Source: Terriglobus roseus DSM 18391 (lineage in GTDB: Bacteria > Acidobacteriota > Terriglobia > Terriglobales > Acidobacteriaceae). From it: a DNA stretch of 64,000 nt. Made by a program: the position numbers and the translations under genes. Every line of letters starts with the position of its first letter. The stretch's first letter is position 1. Location of the stretch: contig NC_018014.1 of assembly GCF_000265425.1 (NCBI RefSeq), forward strand, positions 5,163,859-5,227,858. Reading direction: 5' to 3'. Below the pieces are notes generated by a model, which made no database searches, was not told where the DNA came from, and saw only the letters and a program-made list of their open reading frames with translations. Positions 43,165 through 52,705 of the stretch are shown one piece after another.

Positions 43165-43340
43165 CGTGTCTCTACCCGTCTACGTGTGATGTCGCGCGGA
43201 ACCAATAGGCAGCACGTGCGTATGATGAGTCCACACGCCACCCATAACCTCAACGAAAGCCTCGCGCTTTTGTAACCGCATCAGTCTTCGCGCAGAGGCA
43301 GATGCGCGACAACTCGCAGTACCGGACGACGGAGACGACC

Positions 43341-44507
43341 ATGGCAGACGCAATCAACCGGAGATCCTTCCTGCTGGCCGCCGCACCCGCGGCACTCACC
43401 GCCGCAACCCTCGCGCAGCACCCACTGCTCGCGCAGACGGCAGCAGCGCCGGCTCCACTGCCTCCCGTCGACGACCGCACCGTCTACTTCGCCAGTGACT
43501 ACCCCAACATCTCGCCGGAAGAACACATCCGCATGTTCACCACGGCCCTCGCAAAACATCCCGGCAAGGAAGACACCTATCTCAAGGGCGGAGCCGTCAC
43601 AGAACTAGAGCAGAAGTTCGCTGCTATGTTCGGCAAAGAAGATTGCGTCTTCCTGCCCACCGGCACACTCGCCAACAACCTCGCGGCACGCATCCTCTGC
43701 GGTGAGCACAAGCACCTCATCACCCAGTCCGACAGCCACCTCTACGCCGACGAGAGCGACAGCCCATCCATCCTGAGCGGCATCACCATGCAGCCCGTCG
43801 CACCCGGCAAAGCCGCGCCCACCTTTGAAGAGTGGGAGGCAGCCGTCCTCGACGCCGAACACCGCGCCTACCCGCTCAAGGTCGGTGCCATCTCCATGGA
43901 GAGCCCCGTTCGCCGCCACAACGGCGAGTCGATTCCCTTCGCCATCGTTCAGAAAGTCTGCGCCATGGCAAAGTCCAAAGGTATCGCCACCCACTGGGAC
44001 GGCGCCCGCGCCTTCATGCTCCTCGGCACACCCGGCTACGACCTCGCCCACTACGCCGCGCCCTTTGACACTGTCTTCGCATCGCTCTACAAGGCACTCC
44101 ACGCACCCTTCGGCGGCATGCTCATGGGCACCAAAGAAAAGATGGCGCAGGCACGCGACCTCCGCCACGTCTTCGGCGGCCTCATCTATCACGGCTGGGT
44201 CGCAGCACTCCCTGCACTCAACGCACTCGACGGCCTGCCCGAACGCTGGAGCAAACTCCGCACCGCCGCTGAAGAGTTGATCGCAAAGCTCCAGTCAGCC
44301 GGCGGCTACACCATCGAACGCGTCCCCAACGAAAGCAACATCTTCCTGCTCAAGCCATCCGAAGCACGCATGAAGGGTCTCCAGGACCGCCTGCTCGCCG
44401 CAGACATCCGCATCGCCGCACCGCGCAACGGATCCATCGTCATGTACTTCAACGAAACCATCCTGCGCCGCCCCATCGCAGAGATCCTCAAGCCCTTCGT
44501 CGTATAA
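43341..44507 (+). CDS. Tat-exported PLP-fold protein of the threonine-aldolase type
   Basis: 388 residues from ATG 43341. The N-terminus has NRRSFLLAAAPAALTAATL, a twin-arginine signal ending near HPLLAQTA. The remainder is an aspartate-aminotransferase-fold protein most like beta-eliminating lyases/threonine aldolases: YLKGGAVTELEQKFA, the cofactor region LPTGTLANNLAARIL, ISMESPVRRHNGESIP, the HWDGARAFML Asp and the Lys in LYKALHAPFGGMLMG. An exported, folded PLP enzyme is uncommon. The start at 43302 would add residues without changing the Tat signal. A methyltransferase gene converges on it with 10 bp between the stops. Confidence 0.85.
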   Translation: MADAINRRSFLLAAAPAALTAATLAQHPLLAQTAAAPAPLPPVDDRTVYFASDYPNISPEEHIRMFTTALAKHPGKEDTYLKGGAVTELEQKFAAMFGKEDCVFLPTGTLANNLAARILCGEHKHLITQSDSHLYADESDSPSILSGITMQPVAPGKAAPTFEEWEAAVLDAEHRAYPLKVGAISMESPVRRHNGESIPFAIVQKVCAMAKSKGIATHWDGARAFMLLGTPGYDLAHYAAPFDTVFASLYKALHAPFGGMLMGTKEKMAQARDLRHVFGGLIYHGWVAALPALNALDGLPERWSKLRTAAEELIAKLQSAGGYTIERVPNESNIFLLKPSEARMKGLQDRLLAADIRIAAPRNGSIVMYFNETILRRPIAEILKPFVV

Positions 44508-44517
44508 CGCCCAGTCG

Positions 44518-45378
44518 CTAACCAACCTTCGGCAACAGGCGAGCGGACAGCATATGTCCGCCGCCACCAATCGCCCGCAGCTTGCCCTCTGTAAAGTACC
44601 GGGCATTCAGCGCACCCGTATCCAGGTCCTCGATCAACTCCCAACCCATGCCCCTTAACCGCTCCCGAATCTCCTCCGGCGTAAAGAAAAGCTGGAATGG
44701 CTCCCCAGCAGCCGCCACACGAGCAGCCAGCGAATCGAAGGCAAGCTGTTCCAGATACGGCAGCGCCTCACGCGGCAGCGCGTAGTCAAAAATCAGCTCG
44801 CTTCCGGCAGCACATTTCGACAGAAAGTCCATCGTCGAAACGAACCCTTCCTCGGTCAAATAGGGAACCACGCCCAACCAGGCGAAAACAGTCGACTGAG
44901 ACGATTCAAAACCTGCAGCCAACAGCCGCTCAGCGAGCGAATCCGCATGAAAATCAACGGCAACATGCGACACATTTGCCGGCGATTCAATCCCCGTCCT
45001 CGCCAGTAAAGACAGCTTCCAGGCCTGCGTATCCGGGTGATCCACCTCAAAAACACGCACGCCCACAAAGGGATTTCGATAAGGAAACGTATCCAGACCA
45101 GCCCCCAGCAACACATACTGCGAAGCGCCCCGCAAAGCCACCGCAGCCGCCAGAGTATCTTCCGCAAACCGCGAACGACCCACCAGAAACGCCCGTAAAC
45201 CAACAGAATGAGGCCGCGAAGGCGCCCGCAGATCTGTACCACCAAGCTTGTCCGAAGTCATGCCAAGAATGCGCAAAGCAAGCGGATCCTTGAAGACAAC
45301 CGGTTGATCAAACACCTGATGAGCAGCCCGCCGCAACGCCACTCGATACGCCGTCCCTGACGGTTTCCCCTCACGCAT
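44518..45378 (-). CDS. Class I SAM-dependent methyltransferase, LCM family
   Basis: Leucine-carboxyl-methyltransferase-like enzyme of 286 residues (the bacterial TIGR00027 group). It has the N-terminal PSGTAYRVALRRAAHQ, the SAM motif VLLGAGLDTFPYRNPF, the FEVDHPDTQAWK acidic residue and a C-terminal domain with FDYALPREA. Bacterial members act on small acids or natural products; the substrate here is unknown. ATG at 45378; the following terminator-like hairpin at 45399 belongs to the S53 gene upstream on the same strand. Confidence 0.87.
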   Translation of the reverse strand: MREGKPSGTAYRVALRRAAHQVFDQPVVFKDPLALRILGMTSDKLGGTDLRAPSRPHSVGLRAFLVGRSRFAEDTLAAAVALRGASQYVLLGAGLDTFPYRNPFVGVRVFEVDHPDTQAWKLSLLARTGIESPANVSHVAVDFHADSLAERLLAAGFESSQSTVFAWLGVVPYLTEEGFVSTMDFLSKCAAGSELIFDYALPREALPYLEQLAFDSLAARVAAAGEPFQLFFTPEEIRERLRGMGWELIEDLDTGALNARYFTEGKLRAIGGGGHMLSARLLPKVG

Positions 45379-45398
45379 ATCTTCACTCTAACGCGACA

Positions 45399-45423
45399 AA
45401 AGCCGCCCACATTCCGGCGGCTT
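45399..45423 (-). terminator. Terminator of the S53 peptidase gene
   Basis: AAGCCGCC/GGCGGCTT stem with 8-base loop; on the minus strand it ends in GGCTTTTG. 22 bp past the stop at 45445. Confidence 0.7.
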
Positions 45424-45444
45424 CCGTCCGTCCTTATAACCCTT

Positions 45445-48400
45445 CTACTGCACGATCAAAGTAAACGTAGTATTCGCGGTAAGCGTCCCCGAGGTCCCGG
45501 TCACGCGAATCACATAAGTACCCGGCGTCGTGGTTGTTGTCGTCGTTGTCGATGCCGTTGTGCTGCCGCTGCCGCAGCCGGTGATGCCAAGCGTGCCCGC
45601 AGATACAACCAACGCGATCAGGACGCCGACATGCAGACGCCTGCGGAGTACGAAGCACGCAACTAACCCTGCACTAAGTACGATCAGACCGGTGCGCTGC
45701 CCTGGCAGTCCTGACTGCATCGGCTTTGTGTCTAGCTTCGCCTGCGACGGACTTCTCAGCGTCGCAGCCGACGTGCAGCCACTGGTTGTCGTAGTAATCG
45801 TAAGTGTCGACGTAACCGCGCCACTTGTCACCGTGGCAGCAGGCGCCGAGTAACATCCTGCGAAGGTTCCTGTTGAGCTGATCACTGCAGGCGTTAAGGT
45901 CACAGCGCCGGTGAAGCCGCCCGCCGGCGTCACCGTGATGACATTTGTGGCTGCACTTCCAGCAGCCACCGTCACCGTCGACGAACCTGCCGATACCGAA
46001 ATTGATGCAGTCACTGTTCCCACCGTAAGGTTGGTCGTGACACTTGTCGATCGATAAGTAGCACTGCCGCTGTAGACAGCGGTCACGGTGTGAATTCCCG
46101 ACGTCGCAGCACCCGGATAGGTATAGGTCGCGGATCCGGACACTAATGCCACCGCCGTACCTACATTCGCTCCGTCCACCTGGAACTGCACGGTACCTGT
46201 AGGCGTTACTCCGCCGGTGAAAGCCACTGACGTCGTATAAGTCACTGCGGTATTAAGAGCGACTGTAGTGTTCGCAGGAGTCAATGTAATCGTCGGCAGA
46301 GGCAGCACCGCCGTCACCGTAATAGTCGCAGTACCGGCGTTGTAGTTAGAGTCTCCCGCATAGGTCGCCACGATGGTATGGGTACCTGTCGCAGTAAAGC
46401 CGCTATAGCTGTAAGTGGCCACACCGGAGCTAAGTGCAACTGCGGAACCGACGGCGGTGCCATCCACGGTGAACTGCACATTACCCGTGGGTGTTGCCGT
46501 ACTGCTACCAGCGCTGCTCACCGTCAGAGTGAACGTCACAGCGTTGCCAACGGTCGGTGTCGTCGAAGACGCGATCAGAGCAAGCGCCGGTGCCTTGGTC
46601 GATACCGTTGTCAGAGCTGACCGCAGCGCCGACGCATCCAGGGAGCCGAGGCCCGTTACCAGGTCGTAGCCAACACCGGCGCTGTATCCTATGCTGCCGG
46701 TGGTGCAGTCCGTTGTGCCAACAGTACAACTGACGATGTTATCGCCGGTCGTGACGTCATGAAAGATCGTGCTGTAACTCGATCCCTGTGCCAGCGTGTA
46801 GAGCATTGGGTTTACGTTGCCCAGTGACCCGCCGCCGTTAGCCTGTTCGATGACGGCTAACATCGCTGCAAAGTTAGGTGCTGCGACGGACGTACCGCCC
46901 ACCAGCCCACCACCACCAGTAGAAAAGCCGACTGTACCGTTGGTGCAGGCACCGTCCACCGTGCAGGTGAAATAGCCGTGCTCCGTGATATTGGCAGGAA
47001 ACGCTACATCCGGAACGTCGCGATGGCTATCAGCCGGAACGCCCGTGCCGCCTTGCCAGCTGGGCTTCGCAAATATCTTGCTTACTCCGCCGCCGCTGGC
47101 TGCAAACGACTTATACGCCACCGTGTCGTTCCACGAAGTCTCCGGCATATAGCTGATCGCCGAGCCTGCAAATGCGTTGTTCGTGGAACTCCAGTAAGTA
47201 CTGGCATCGCTGGTCAGCGTGGTGCCACCCACGGCAGTTACATAAGGCGAAGATGCAGGATAGCTGACAGTCAGTCCGCGAGTGGCAACCGTCACCTTCG
47301 TGCTGCTCTGATCGCAGGTCGCCGCACCTGAGTCACCGCTGGAGACCAACACCGTTTGCCCCTGCGCGTTCGCCTGCTTCAGGTACGACTCGAAGGGATT
47401 GGTTCCCGTCGTGGCGTACGTGGTGAAGCTTGACTCACAGCCGCCATAACTCAACGTCAAGACGGGGATTACAGCGGTGCCATTATTCGCAAGCTTGGTC
47501 GTAATCGCGTAAGTCAGTGCATCGAAAACGCCATTGTTATTACAACTGTTGTTATTCGTCAGGGGCGAAGCATTGGTAGTAGTGCCACAACCGGTATAGA
47601 TAAAGTTGATGCTCGCACCCGGCGCGCTGCCGGTCGTGTATTCCAGATCAAGTTCCGACTCACCCTGATCGCCACTGATCTTGTTGGAAACGCCCGTGTT
47701 GGGCACCAGCGTCATCGTCGGCAGCTTAACCGTTGAAACGCCGGTCTTCTGCTGGAAGTAAGTAAGCTGTGCCGAATCCACCGCGGACTGTCCGATGACA
47801 CCGATAGTGATGCCGGTACCGTCAAACCCGCTATTGATCAGCGTATTCATGCCGTAGATCTGGCGGAAGTCCCATGGCACCAGGTAGTGATTGCCACCGC
47901 TGGTGGTGTAGTAAGGCGTCAATCCCGTCTGGTTCTGCGACGCCTGCGGCAGCGCTGTGCGGCGCAATTGTGGCGACGCCAGCCGATAGCTGCTCAGACC
48001 GGTGACGCCACCAATTACGTCCGCCATTGCTGCCGGCACCTGCACGGCAGTGCTGTTCTCAAAGAAGGTGCGACCATCCCGCTGGTACTGCTTCATCGTG
48101 ACGGCAAAAGCACTCTCTACCGCAGCGGATGTACCACTGAAGACGATGCGATTACGGCTGGGTGCAACGGAGTCCACCGTGAAGCCGCGAGCCTGCAGCC
48201 AAGCAGTAAGTACGGCTACATCATCGTCAGACACACCAAAACGCGCTCCATACTGCTCCGGCGTCAGCCACTGGTGATAGCTGGTGGATGCGGGGTTCTG
48301 CTGGTCCGCAATCAGTTGCGTCAGGGCAGCATCCTGCGCTGCCGTCGGCTTCAGATACAGCGCCATGCCCTGCAAACGTGTCTCGCCGGGAAGCTGACCA

Positions 48401-48615
48401 AGAGTATCGCTTGCCTGCAGCCGCTCTTCGGACACGCTGCCCGGCAGCGCGATCCGTGAAGCTGTAGCGGCAGGAATCGCAGATAGACGACGGGCAGATA
48501 CCTGCGCCGTTGCATGGACTACGCCGGACAACAGCAGACCGGAAGCAAAAACCATGCGAAGGGCGCGGAGCGTCATCGGCGTCTTTCGGGCCATTTGGAG
48601 AGGGGCAGGTGTCAT
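45445..48615 (-). CDS. Secreted S53 sedolisin/kumamolisin-type peptidase with Ig-like repeats
   Basis: A 1056-residue exported serine-carboxyl peptidase. Signal peptide to about 39, pro-kumamolisin activation domain at about 60-205, catalytic domain at about 240-670, two Ig-like repeats (about 680-770 and 775-865), an Ig-like strand region to 950, and a two-helix C-terminal module. The triad looks intact: Glu319 and Asp323 in GESELDLEY, Asp428 in SSGDSG, Ser576 in GGTSVAAP. The tail has two hydrophobic helices split by RRR, then a TGC, a Thr-rich linker and a YVIRVTGTSG strand. ATG 48615; a GTG one codon earlier is possible. S53 enzymes work in acid, which fits an acidophilic habitat. Confidence 0.93.
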   Translation of the reverse strand: MTPAPLQMARKTPMTLRALRMVFASGLLLSGVVHATAQVSARRLSAIPAATASRIALPGSVSEERLQASDTLGQLPGETRLQGMALYLKPTAAQDAALTQLIADQQNPASTSYHQWLTPEQYGARFGVSDDDVAVLTAWLQARGFTVDSVAPSRNRIVFSGTSAAVESAFAVTMKQYQRDGRTFFENSTAVQVPAAMADVIGGVTGLSSYRLASPQLRRTALPQASQNQTGLTPYYTTSGGNHYLVPWDFRQIYGMNTLINSGFDGTGITIGVIGQSAVDSAQLTYFQQKTGVSTVKLPTMTLVPNTGVSNKISGDQGESELDLEYTTGSAPGASINFIYTGCGTTTNASPLTNNNSCNNNGVFDALTYAITTKLANNGTAVIPVLTLSYGGCESSFTTYATTGTNPFESYLKQANAQGQTVLVSSGDSGAATCDQSSTKVTVATRGLTVSYPASSPYVTAVGGTTLTSDASTYWSSTNNAFAGSAISYMPETSWNDTVAYKSFAASGGGVSKIFAKPSWQGGTGVPADSHRDVPDVAFPANITEHGYFTCTVDGACTNGTVGFSTGGGGLVGGTSVAAPNFAAMLAVIEQANGGGSLGNVNPMLYTLAQGSSYSTIFHDVTTGDNIVSCTVGTTDCTTGSIGYSAGVGYDLVTGLGSLDASALRSALTTVSTKAPALALIASSTTPTVGNAVTFTLTVSSAGSSTATPTGNVQFTVDGTAVGSAVALSSGVATYSYSGFTATGTHTIVATYAGDSNYNAGTATITVTAVLPLPTITLTPANTTVALNTAVTYTTSVAFTGGVTPTGTVQFQVDGANVGTAVALVSGSATYTYPGAATSGIHTVTAVYSGSATYRSTSVTTNLTVGTVTASISVSAGSSTVTVAAGSAATNVITVTPAGGFTGAVTLTPAVISSTGTFAGCYSAPAATVTSGAVTSTLTITTTTSGCTSAATLRSPSQAKLDTKPMQSGLPGQRTGLIVLSAGLVACFVLRRRLHVGVLIALVVSAGTLGITGCGSGSTTASTTTTTTTTPGTYVIRVTGTSGTLTANTTFTLIVQ

Positions 48616-48920
48616 CACTTGTTTTCAACCCTTTGGGGCCAACCGAGCCGGTGTCCGGCATGCGGTCGTGAACGGAGAGGACTCCGCGCTCTTGGCCTTT
48701 TGTCTATAGGACGAGATACTTCATCCCGAGTAAACACTCGCAAGACAGCTTTGTCGTCCCCAACAGGTGTTAGATCCCGCAAACGTTTACCGTTCTGGGA
48801 TCATTTCCTGACCTGATGAACATGAGTTGCTGGAGACCAAAGCCCTCACATCATCTGGCGCAAAAGCGTGCCCGCAGAAAGACCGCAGACAACAACAAAC
48901 CCAGCATCGATCAGCCGGTA
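48616..48920. other. Intergenic region between the S53 gene and accD
   Basis: About 300 bp upstream of the S53 peptidase start, with the accD stop at 48921. It should contain the S53 promoter. I see no gene, hairpin terminator or repeat in it. Confidence 0.35.
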
Positions 48921-49760
48921 TCAGCCTGCCATCCATCCAAACGCCCGGTCGAGATAAACCTTCAGCTCCTTGCGAGGAACAACGGCATCCAGGAATCCGT
49001 GCTGCAGCAGGAATTCGCTGCGCTGGAAGCCCTCTGGCAGCTTCTGCCGGATCGTCTGCTCGATCACGCGGGGACCGGCAAAGCCGATCAGAGCGCCGGG
49101 CTCAGCGATGTTCAGATCGCCCAGCATCGCGAAGCTGGCAGTAACGCCGCCGGTCGTGGGGTCCGTCATCAGACTGATGTACGGCACCTTCGCGTCAGCG
49201 AGGCGGCCCAGCGCGGCAGAGATCTTGGCAAGCTGCATCAGGCTGGCGATGCCTTCCATCATGCGAGCGCCACCGCTCGCGCTGATGATCAGCAGGGGTG
49301 CCCGAGTAGCCAGCGATCGGTCGACAGCGCGGGCGATCGTCTCACCCACCACCGCACCCATGCTGCCGCCAATAAAGCTGTATTCCATGGCGCTGATGAC
49401 AATATCGCGCTCGCCCAGCCTGCCGATCGCATTGACGATGGCATCATTCAGCCCGGTCTTGGCCTGCGCTTCGGCTAACCGCTTTTTATAAGGCTTCAGA
49501 TCGGTAAAGTTCAGCGGGTCGGTCGAGACCAGCTCGAGATCAACCAGCTCGTAACCGGGTTCCAGCAGATTCTGGATGCGGGTCCGTGCGTCCATCTTGA
49601 AGTGGTGGCCGCAATGCGGACACACGCGCATGTTCGCGTCCAGCTCCGCACGGAAGATGGCCTTGCCGCAATCCGGGCACTTGACCCAAAGGCCCTCGGT
49701 GCGGACCGTCCGCTCAGAGTCCGAAACAATCTCGTTATCCAGCCGCTTGAACCAACTCAT
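48921..49760 (-). CDS. accD: Acetyl-CoA carboxylase carboxyltransferase subunit beta
   Basis: Carboxyltransferase beta subunit, which with AccA moves CO2 from biotin to acetyl-CoA, making malonyl-CoA. It starts MSWFKRLDNEI (ATG 49760), has the zinc ribbon with Cys28, Cys31, Cys47 and Cys50, then the crotonase-like core (SASGGARMMEGI, DPTTGGVTASFA, GFAGPRVIEQTI). 279 residues. An upstream in-frame extension to 49877 is not conserved in character. accA is not nearby; dnaN precedes it on the same strand by 217 bp. Confidence 0.95.
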   Translation of the reverse strand: MSWFKRLDNEIVSDSERTVRTEGLWVKCPDCGKAIFRAELDANMRVCPHCGHHFKMDARTRIQNLLEPGYELVDLELVSTDPLNFTDLKPYKKRLAEAQAKTGLNDAIVNAIGRLGERDIVISAMEYSFIGGSMGAVVGETIARAVDRSLATRAPLLIISASGGARMMEGIASLMQLAKISAALGRLADAKVPYISLMTDPTTGGVTASFAMLGDLNIAEPGALIGFAGPRVIEQTIRQKLPEGFQRSEFLLQHGFLDAVVPRKELKVYLDRAFGWMAG

Positions 49761-49839
49761 CGCTGATAAGTCTACCCGGTTTCGGGTTCGAAGGTCCGAT
49801 CGCCCACTCTTCAGTTTGGTCAACAACGCGGATTCTTCT

Positions 49840-49871
49840 GAAAGACAAAGAGCCCGGCACAAGGCCGGACT
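49840..49871 (-). terminator. Possible terminator downstream of dnaN
   Basis: AGTCCGGCC and GCCGGGCT form an imperfect stem with a TTGT loop; on the minus strand it is followed by CTTTGTCTTT. It lies about 107 bp past the dnaN stop, so it is not tight. Confidence 0.45.
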
Positions 49872-49977
49872 CCCCATCCAGGACTACTCAATATGCCCTG
49901 CCCAAAGCCGGGCTATTACTGCATCCCGCATTAGCATTGACACGCGCAAAGCGCGTCGAGGCCTCGATGGCAGATCG

Positions 49978-51168
49978 TCAGATACGCATGGGCATCAGGA
50001 TGTAGCGGTACTTCTGGTCTTCGTTCGCGTCTTCCGGACGCATCTGACCGGCAGACTGGGCGTCCTTGAACTCCAGGCGGACCTCGCCCGTGTTGCCTAT
50101 GGCTTTCAGAAAGTCGATGAGGTACTGCGAGTTGAAGCCGACGACCAGCGGATCGTAGTTGTAGGGCGTCTCAATGATGTCTTCCGACTCGCCCGAATCG
50201 GTGGACGAGGACGAGATACGAAGCTCGTTCTGTTCCAAGCGGATTTTGATAGCGCCCGAGCGTTCGTCGGCGAACTGGGCCACACGCTGCAGGGCACCCA
50301 TCAGGTCCTCACTGCGCACGATGACAAACTTGTTGTTATCGCGCGGCAGGACGGCTTCATAGTTCGGGAACTGGCCCGTCAGCTTGCGGCTGGTAAGGAC
50401 TCGTCCACCCATACGGAAGAAGAGGGTCGTCTCGTCATCGGCAAATTCGACAAAGTCATCGTCTTCGCCCGAACCGGAGGCCAGCAGCGACTGCAGCTCG
50501 CCCAGCGCTTTACGCGGAATCAATGTCTTCTTCTCGCCGGTGATGCCTTCCAGCGTCTCGCCCAGGCGCTCAATGTGCGCCAGGCGATGACCGTCGGTGG
50601 CTACCATGGCCATGCTCTCAGCCTTCAGTACCAGCAGCGCGCCGTTCAGCGTGTAGCGGCTCTCCTCGCTGGAGATCGCGAAGATAGTCTTTGAGACCAT
50701 GGAGCGCAGCGCGGGCGCGGCAATCTTGATCGCGCTGGCGGTCGGGAACTCCGGCACCTGCGGGAAGTTAGCACGGGCCATGCCCACCATCTTGGTGTTG
50801 GAGCGGCCTGCGCGGATCTGCACCCAATGGTTATCCATCAGCTTGATGCTGATCTCGCCCTCAGGCAGCAGCCGGATGTAGTCGTACAGCTTGCGCGCAG
50901 GAACAGTGCAGGCACCCGGCTTCTTCACCTTGGCGGGGCAGCTCGTGCGCAGGCTCTGGTCGAGATCGGTCGCAGTGATGGTCAGGCGATCGCCGGCAGC
51001 CTCAAACAGGAAGTTCGACAGGATCGGAATCGTCGTCTTCCGCTCGACCACAGATTGCGCCGCGGTCAATTCGCGCAGCAGCTCCGCACGCGAGACGGTG
51101 ATGTCGAGGTTGCCGGTAGGTGCTGCTTCAGTGGTTTCAAGCGAAAGCGGCGATGCGGTCGTGGACAC
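49978..51168 (-). CDS. dnaN: DNA polymerase III beta sliding clamp
   Basis: Beta clamp. The three similar domains are visible: LDITVSRAELLRELTAAQSVVERKTTIPILSNFL at the start, RSMVSKTIFAISSEESRYTLNG in the middle, and the C-terminal QKYRYILMPMRI. About 396 residues. I start it at GTG 51168 (VSTTASPL), because GGAGG lies 8 bases before it; an ATG at 51198 would add 10 residues and has no ribosome site. dnaA, recF or gyrB are not adjacent; accD lies downstream and the 900-bp upstream region is gene-poor. Confidence 0.96.
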   Translation of the reverse strand: MSTTASPLSLETTEAAPTGNLDITVSRAELLRELTAAQSVVERKTTIPILSNFLFEAAGDRLTITATDLDQSLRTSCPAKVKKPGACTVPARKLYDYIRLLPEGEISIKLMDNHWVQIRAGRSNTKMVGMARANFPQVPEFPTASAIKIAAPALRSMVSKTIFAISSEESRYTLNGALLVLKAESMAMVATDGHRLAHIERLGETLEGITGEKKTLIPRKALGELQSLLASGSGEDDDFVEFADDETTLFFRMGGRVLTSRKLTGQFPNYEAVLPRDNNKFVIVRSEDLMGALQRVAQFADERSGAIKIRLEQNELRISSSSTDSGESEDIIETPYNYDPLVVGFNSQYLIDFLKAIGNTGEVRLEFKDAQSAGQMRPEDANEDQKYRYILMPMRI

Positions 51169-52113
51169 GAGAGGAACCTCCGGAACAAATGCGGGCAATG
51201 CAAGAAGTCAGATCTGGACAGCGGCACCAGCCAGGCTGGCCCATGGGTTGCAGTCGACAGTGCCTAAGTGGTACTCAGCCTACCACCGCGCCACCGCCTT
51301 TCCTAGCGCGTTTCTGATGCCGTTACCGCCCCAGATGCGGACTGGGAGAACGGTGTTGCTGATGCGCAATCGTAGCGCGGAAGCGAGGTGTGGAAGGCCG
51401 GGCCGGATGGTGGGAAACCGGTGTTCCTGATCAATTTGCCAAACCAGTTCGCCATGCCCGGCGCGAAGCCGGGCCGGAACGGTTGGAGCCAGGCAAACGG
51501 ACACACGCGAAGCGTGTCGAGAACGGCACGAAGTGCGTGCGAGTACTTGCTTCTAAGAACCATAGCCTTATGAAGACTTATTGCCCGTAGTAGTAACCGT
51601 TGTCGGCGGAAATGTGGATCGCTTGCCCAAACAACTCAAAACGAGCGACTTGCTCTATGTACCAGATTCAGAAAACCTGCCCGCAGAAACCGAAGAAGCA
51701 GGACAACGGGAGCACTTTTGATAGCCGCTCCTCCGTCGGGACGCGCAATCCACCGCGATCCACCGATACCTGCCGACTCCCGGGCAGAGCTTAAGTGGAA
51801 ACTCCGCGCACAACCGCGCCATTGCTGGGGAATGGGACCTATGCGCGATCCACAGGAGGACCCTGCAGCCTGAGGAAAGCCGGGGTTTTACGATATTTCC
51901 TCAACGTGCCTGGACCCTGTGGCAAAGACGGTCCGGAACGTCTTTGCCATCGATCCGGACAGTGGCGTTCCGGGCTGCAATCCGGAAGAGCTTCGGCGAG
52001 GTTGCGGCAACAACTTGTCCGTTTCGCAACCCGCGACCTGCGAAAAAAAACTGTCGTAAGGGATAACGACTGGGCTTGGGACGTTCTGATACCGTTGGCT
52101 GCGAGTGCCAACC
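51169..52113. other. 945-bp gene-poor region with GAA-loop palindromes
   Basis: Between the dnaN start and the secreted protein gene at 52114, which is divergent from dnaN. The part at 51440-51540 has several short palindromes round GAA: GCCCGGC-GCGAA-GCCGGGC at 51456-51474, ACACGC-GAA-GCGTGT at 51503-51517 and GCAC-GAA-GTGC. I see no convincing coding region or DnaA-box cluster. Confidence 0.45.
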
Positions 52114-52695
52114 ATGACATCCTTTCTCTCTCGCAAGGTCCTTCTCCCCACGTTTCTATGCGTTGCGTCCGTCGCATCGGCGCAGACCGCGCCTGCGCCG
52201 ACGCCGGCTGCACCGGCACCTGGCGCTATCGCGGCTCACCCGGAGTGGCCAAAAGCAAATCCTGCCGATGTGAGTTCGCCGCAGGCGATCATCGCCGCCG
52301 TCTCCGACGCCATCTCAGGCGAGGCAGGAACGCCGCGCGACTGGCAGCGCGTCCGCTCGCTCTTCATCCCGGGAGCAGGACGCATGGTCGTCACGCGCGT
52401 CCCAAAGTCCGGCCCGGCCGACGTGACGGTGATGTCGATCGACGACTACGAGAAGCGTGCCGGCGGGCAAACCTTTTTTGAGAAGCCCATTGCGTATCAG
52501 GTCGAGAGCTTTGGGCGCACCACGCACGTGTATGAGTCCTACGGCATTCGCCACAAGACCACAGACGCGGAGCCGTACGTCCGCGGCGTCAACAGCTTTG
52601 AGCTGCTCTTCGACGGCACCCGGTACTACATTCTGCAGATCTTCTGGGATACGGAGCGGCCGGACAATCCCCTCCCGGCGAATCTGAGCAAGTAA
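52114..52695 (+). CDS. Secreted hypothetical protein
   Basis: 193-residue exported protein. Signal peptide TSFLSRKVLLPTFLCVASVASAQT, then a Pro/Ala-rich linker (APAPTPAAPAPGAIAAHP) and a compact domain with PQAIIAAVSDAISGEAGTPRDWQRVRSLFIP, MSIDDYEKRAGG and a C-terminal FELLFDGTRYYILQIFWDTE. The cone-shaped NTF2/SnoaL-like fold is a reasonable guess from the pattern of a leading helix and late beta strands, but I cannot prove it. ATG 52114; a GTG at 52105 is also in frame. It is 10 bp before the TfoX-like gene and cotranscribed with it. Confidence 0.7.
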   Translation: MTSFLSRKVLLPTFLCVASVASAQTAPAPTPAAPAPGAIAAHPEWPKANPADVSSPQAIIAAVSDAISGEAGTPRDWQRVRSLFIPGAGRMVVTRVPKSGPADVTVMSIDDYEKRAGGQTFFEKPIAYQVESFGRTTHVYESYGIRHKTTDAEPYVRGVNSFELLFDGTRYYILQIFWDTERPDNPLPANLSK

Positions 52696-52705
52696 GGAGA
52701 GGGAC

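Noticed and set aside
51388..51794. Short frames in the dnaN upstream region
   Set aside because: They read through GAA-loop palindromes; products are low in order and have no ribosome site.
51169..52113. oriC next to dnaN
   Set aside because: No cluster of DnaA boxes was recognised by eye; dnaN alone is not enough. Kept as a suggestion only.
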